A DNA stretch of 64,000 bases from Lentilactobacillus parafarraginis DSM 18390 = JCM 14109 (GTDB taxonomy: Bacteria > Bacillota > Bacilli > Lactobacillales > Lactobacillaceae). The stretch is from positions 1-64,000 of the forward strand of contig NZ_AZFZ01000006.1 in the NCBI RefSeq assembly GCF_001435895.1, given 5' to 3'. A program made the position numbers and the translations under genes. The first letter of the stretch is position 1. Every line of letters begins with the position of its first letter. The notes below the pieces were generated by a model. That model was not told the DNA's origin, did no database searches, and was given only the letters and a program-made list of their open reading frames with translations. This document shows, piece after piece, positions 62,679 to 64,000 of the stretch.

Positions 62679-64000
62679 TTGAGGGGAAAACAGTTAATGC
62701 TGGCAACGTTAAGTGGTTTACTGGCTTTGGGAGCCGGAGTTGCCATCAGCACCAGTCAAGTTAAGGCGGCGGCCAAGACCACGATTGTGAACGTCACCTT
62801 TAAGCCGACGAACGAATCCGACCTGACAAATTATGTTTACGATACGGTCGATCCCAGTAGTCAGCAGTTTCATCAATACTTAGCGCCAAGTGACTTTGCT
62901 GCTAAATTTGGGCAGTCGGACAGTTACATCCAATCCTTCAAGGACTATTTGGCGAAATACCATGTCAAGACATATGTGTATCCGGGTAATTTATCAGTGA
63001 AGTTATCCGGGACGACCACGGATATGCAGCGGGCCTTTAACGCCAAGTACGTTCCGGCTAAAAAGAAGGGCGATCACGCCAAGACGAGCTATAAGCTTCC
63101 GGGGCAGTTATCTGATAAGGTCGTTGCGGTCATTGGGTTATATTCCACTAATCCAAATAAGAAAGTTAAGAAGACGACCAGCAAGAAAACGACGAAGAAG
63201 GCAACAGCCAAGAAAGCCACAAAGAAGTCGACCGCTCATAAAAAAGCTGCGGTGACAAACGTGACGACAACCGGCTTGTCGACCACCGACACGAAACCGG
63301 ATACCAGCCTTTCCACCAACGCCTTTTCCAATAAGTACGGCGCCGGAAAATTCGCCAAGGCATATCATCTAACCGGTTTGTATGCCCAGGGGCTCCAGGG
63401 TCAGGGGCAGCGAATTGGGATCATCAACGCCAGTGACGTCCGTGATTCCGATCTGTCCACCTATTGGCAGCAGACCGGCGTCAACCCGGATTTGAGCCGC
63501 GTTCGCCATATCTACACCGTTGATTCAAAGGCTCAGGCTCAAAAGGCTTTGAATACAATGATCAGTGCCGGCCAGATGGAAGCCACCCTTGACGTTGAAT
63601 CTGCTTCAGCGGTTGCGCCAAAGGCCGGCCTGGATCTGTACACTGGCGATTCTACCGGGACGAAAACCACGTTACCATCATCATTTTATTCATCCTTTAT
63701 GACCGCCATCTCGAGCAATGATGACAAACAAATCACCACCAGTATGGCACCGGGCTTCGAGACGACCACGGGTTGGACGGATCCAAGCACCACTTTCCAG
63801 CAGTACGATCATGCGCTTAACCTGATTTATGAACAAGCTGCGGCCCAGGGAATCACCATCTTTAACGCGAGTGGTGATCGTGGCCCTTACTCCACTCCAA
63901 GTTCCAAAGAAAATCATACGATGTCTACCTCGCCATACCAAGTTGTGGTCGGCGGCACAACCTTACCATACCAAAAGATCATTGACGGCAAGTTGGTAAC
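62679..64000 (+). CDS. Sedolisin-type (S53) serine protease precursor, truncated by window end
   Basis: Secreted acid protease, open to the window edge (440 residues visible). Signal peptide at the N-terminus, then a pro-kumamolisin domain (about 30-150: FKPTNESDLTNYVYDTVDPS..., YVYPGNLSVKLSGTTTDMQRAFN). A Lys/Ala/Thr-rich linker (about 165-195) precedes the catalytic domain. The catalytic Glu/Asp pair sits in MEATLDVESA, and NASGDRG supplies the oxyanion Asp; the Ser lies beyond the window. The start is TTG at 62679, giving a basic signal n-region; an ATG at 62697 is the alternative. Confidence 0.85.
   Translation, partial: MRGKQLMLATLSGLLALGAGVAISTSQVKAAAKTTIVNVTFKPTNESDLTNYVYDTVDPSSQQFHQYLAPSDFAAKFGQSDSYIQSFKDYLAKYHVKTYVYPGNLSVKLSGTTTDMQRAFNAKYVPAKKKGDHAKTSYKLPGQLSDKVVAVIGLYSTNPNKKVKKTTSKKTTKKATAKKATKKSTAHKKAAVTNVTTTGLSTTDTKPDTSLSTNAFSNKYGAGKFAKAYHLTGLYAQGLQGQGQRIGIINASDVRDSDLSTYWQQTGVNPDLSRVRHIYTVDSKAQAQKALNTMISAGQMEATLDVESASAVAPKAGLDLYTGDSTGTKTTLPSSFYSSFMTAISSNDDKQITTSMAPGFETTTGWTDPSTTFQQYDHALNLIYEQAAAQGITIFNASGDRGPYSTPSSKENHTMSTSPYQVVVGGTTLPYQKIIDGKLV

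Noticed and set aside
1-64000. tRNA, rRNA, IS elements, CRISPR repeats, prophage
   Set aside because: No cloverleaf with CCA-type arms, transposase, evenly spaced repeats or phage genes were seen; a tRNAscan/ISfinder run would be decisive.

Overview
The window is a chromosomal segment of a Gram-positive, low-to-moderate GC bacterium of the family Lactobacillaceae. Evidence is the strong Shine-Dalgarno sites (GGAGG type), occasional TTG and GTG starts, T-box leaders, a PyrR attenuator, a CopY-type operator, CcpN/PPDK regulation, an Rgg-like regulator, and the class M sirtuin/GcvH-L/LplA operon. A heterofermentative genus such as Secundilactobacillus or Lentilactobacillus is my guess, not a demonstration. 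No rRNA, tRNA, insertion sequence, prophage or CRISPR array was seen. The segment looks like stable core and accessory chromosome, densely packed with small operons separated by strong terminators.

Layout. 0-7 kb: a glycerol-dehydrogenase-like enzyme, a T-box-controlled oligopeptide-binding lipoprotein with a C26 glutamine amidotransferase, a flavodoxin, and a CopB copper ATPase behind a CopY box. 7-12.5 kb: a GPP34-like protein, then the SirTM operon (OYE flavin oxidoreductase, GcvH-L, Zn-macrodomain, SirTM, LplA). 12.6-19.5 kb: SbcCD nuclease, a YdcF-type protein and a VanZ-RDD fusion. 19.7-25 kb: cystine-type solute-binding protein with D-cysteine desulfhydrase, and the TrpXYZ ABC transporter behind a leader-peptide attenuator. 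25-29.6 kb: Rgg-like regulator with divergent MFS exporter, ClbS/DfsB-like protein, 2-hydroxyacid dehydrogenase, and a MarR regulator with a His/Gly-rich tail and two operators. 29.7-33.2 kb: PPDK and its divergent CcpN-like repressor. 33-38.5 kb: a small secreted protein, two GNATs, uracil permease with PyrR attenuator, membrane protein, YbhB-like protein and UspA. 38.6-45 kb: CoA-disulfide reductase-type flavoprotein, purine permease with guanine deaminase, and an APC permease. 45-50 kb: two further secreted paralogues, a lipoprotein and YfhO. 50-56 kb: a frameshifted DUF389 gene, an APC permease, a 33-residue membrane peptide candidate and RecQ. 56-62 kb: metQNI with an M20 deacylase under one T-box, and a divergent Ldh2-family dehydrogenase under another. 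The window ends inside a sedolisin (S53) protease.

Theme. Three T-box leaders in the window share the specifier-loop signature AGTA...GAAG-ATG. One of them drives metQNI, so all three probably read tRNA-Met. They would join methionine import, M20 deacylation, peptide import with a gamma-glutamyl hydrolase-like enzyme, and a 2-hydroxyacid dehydrogenase into a methionine-salvage regulon. A separate transporter, TrpXYZ, has a ribosome-type attenuator: a 12-residue leader peptide with one Trp codon followed by mutually exclusive hairpins. The class M sirtuin operon is already described in related bacteria, but here it carries an inverted repeat over its promoter.
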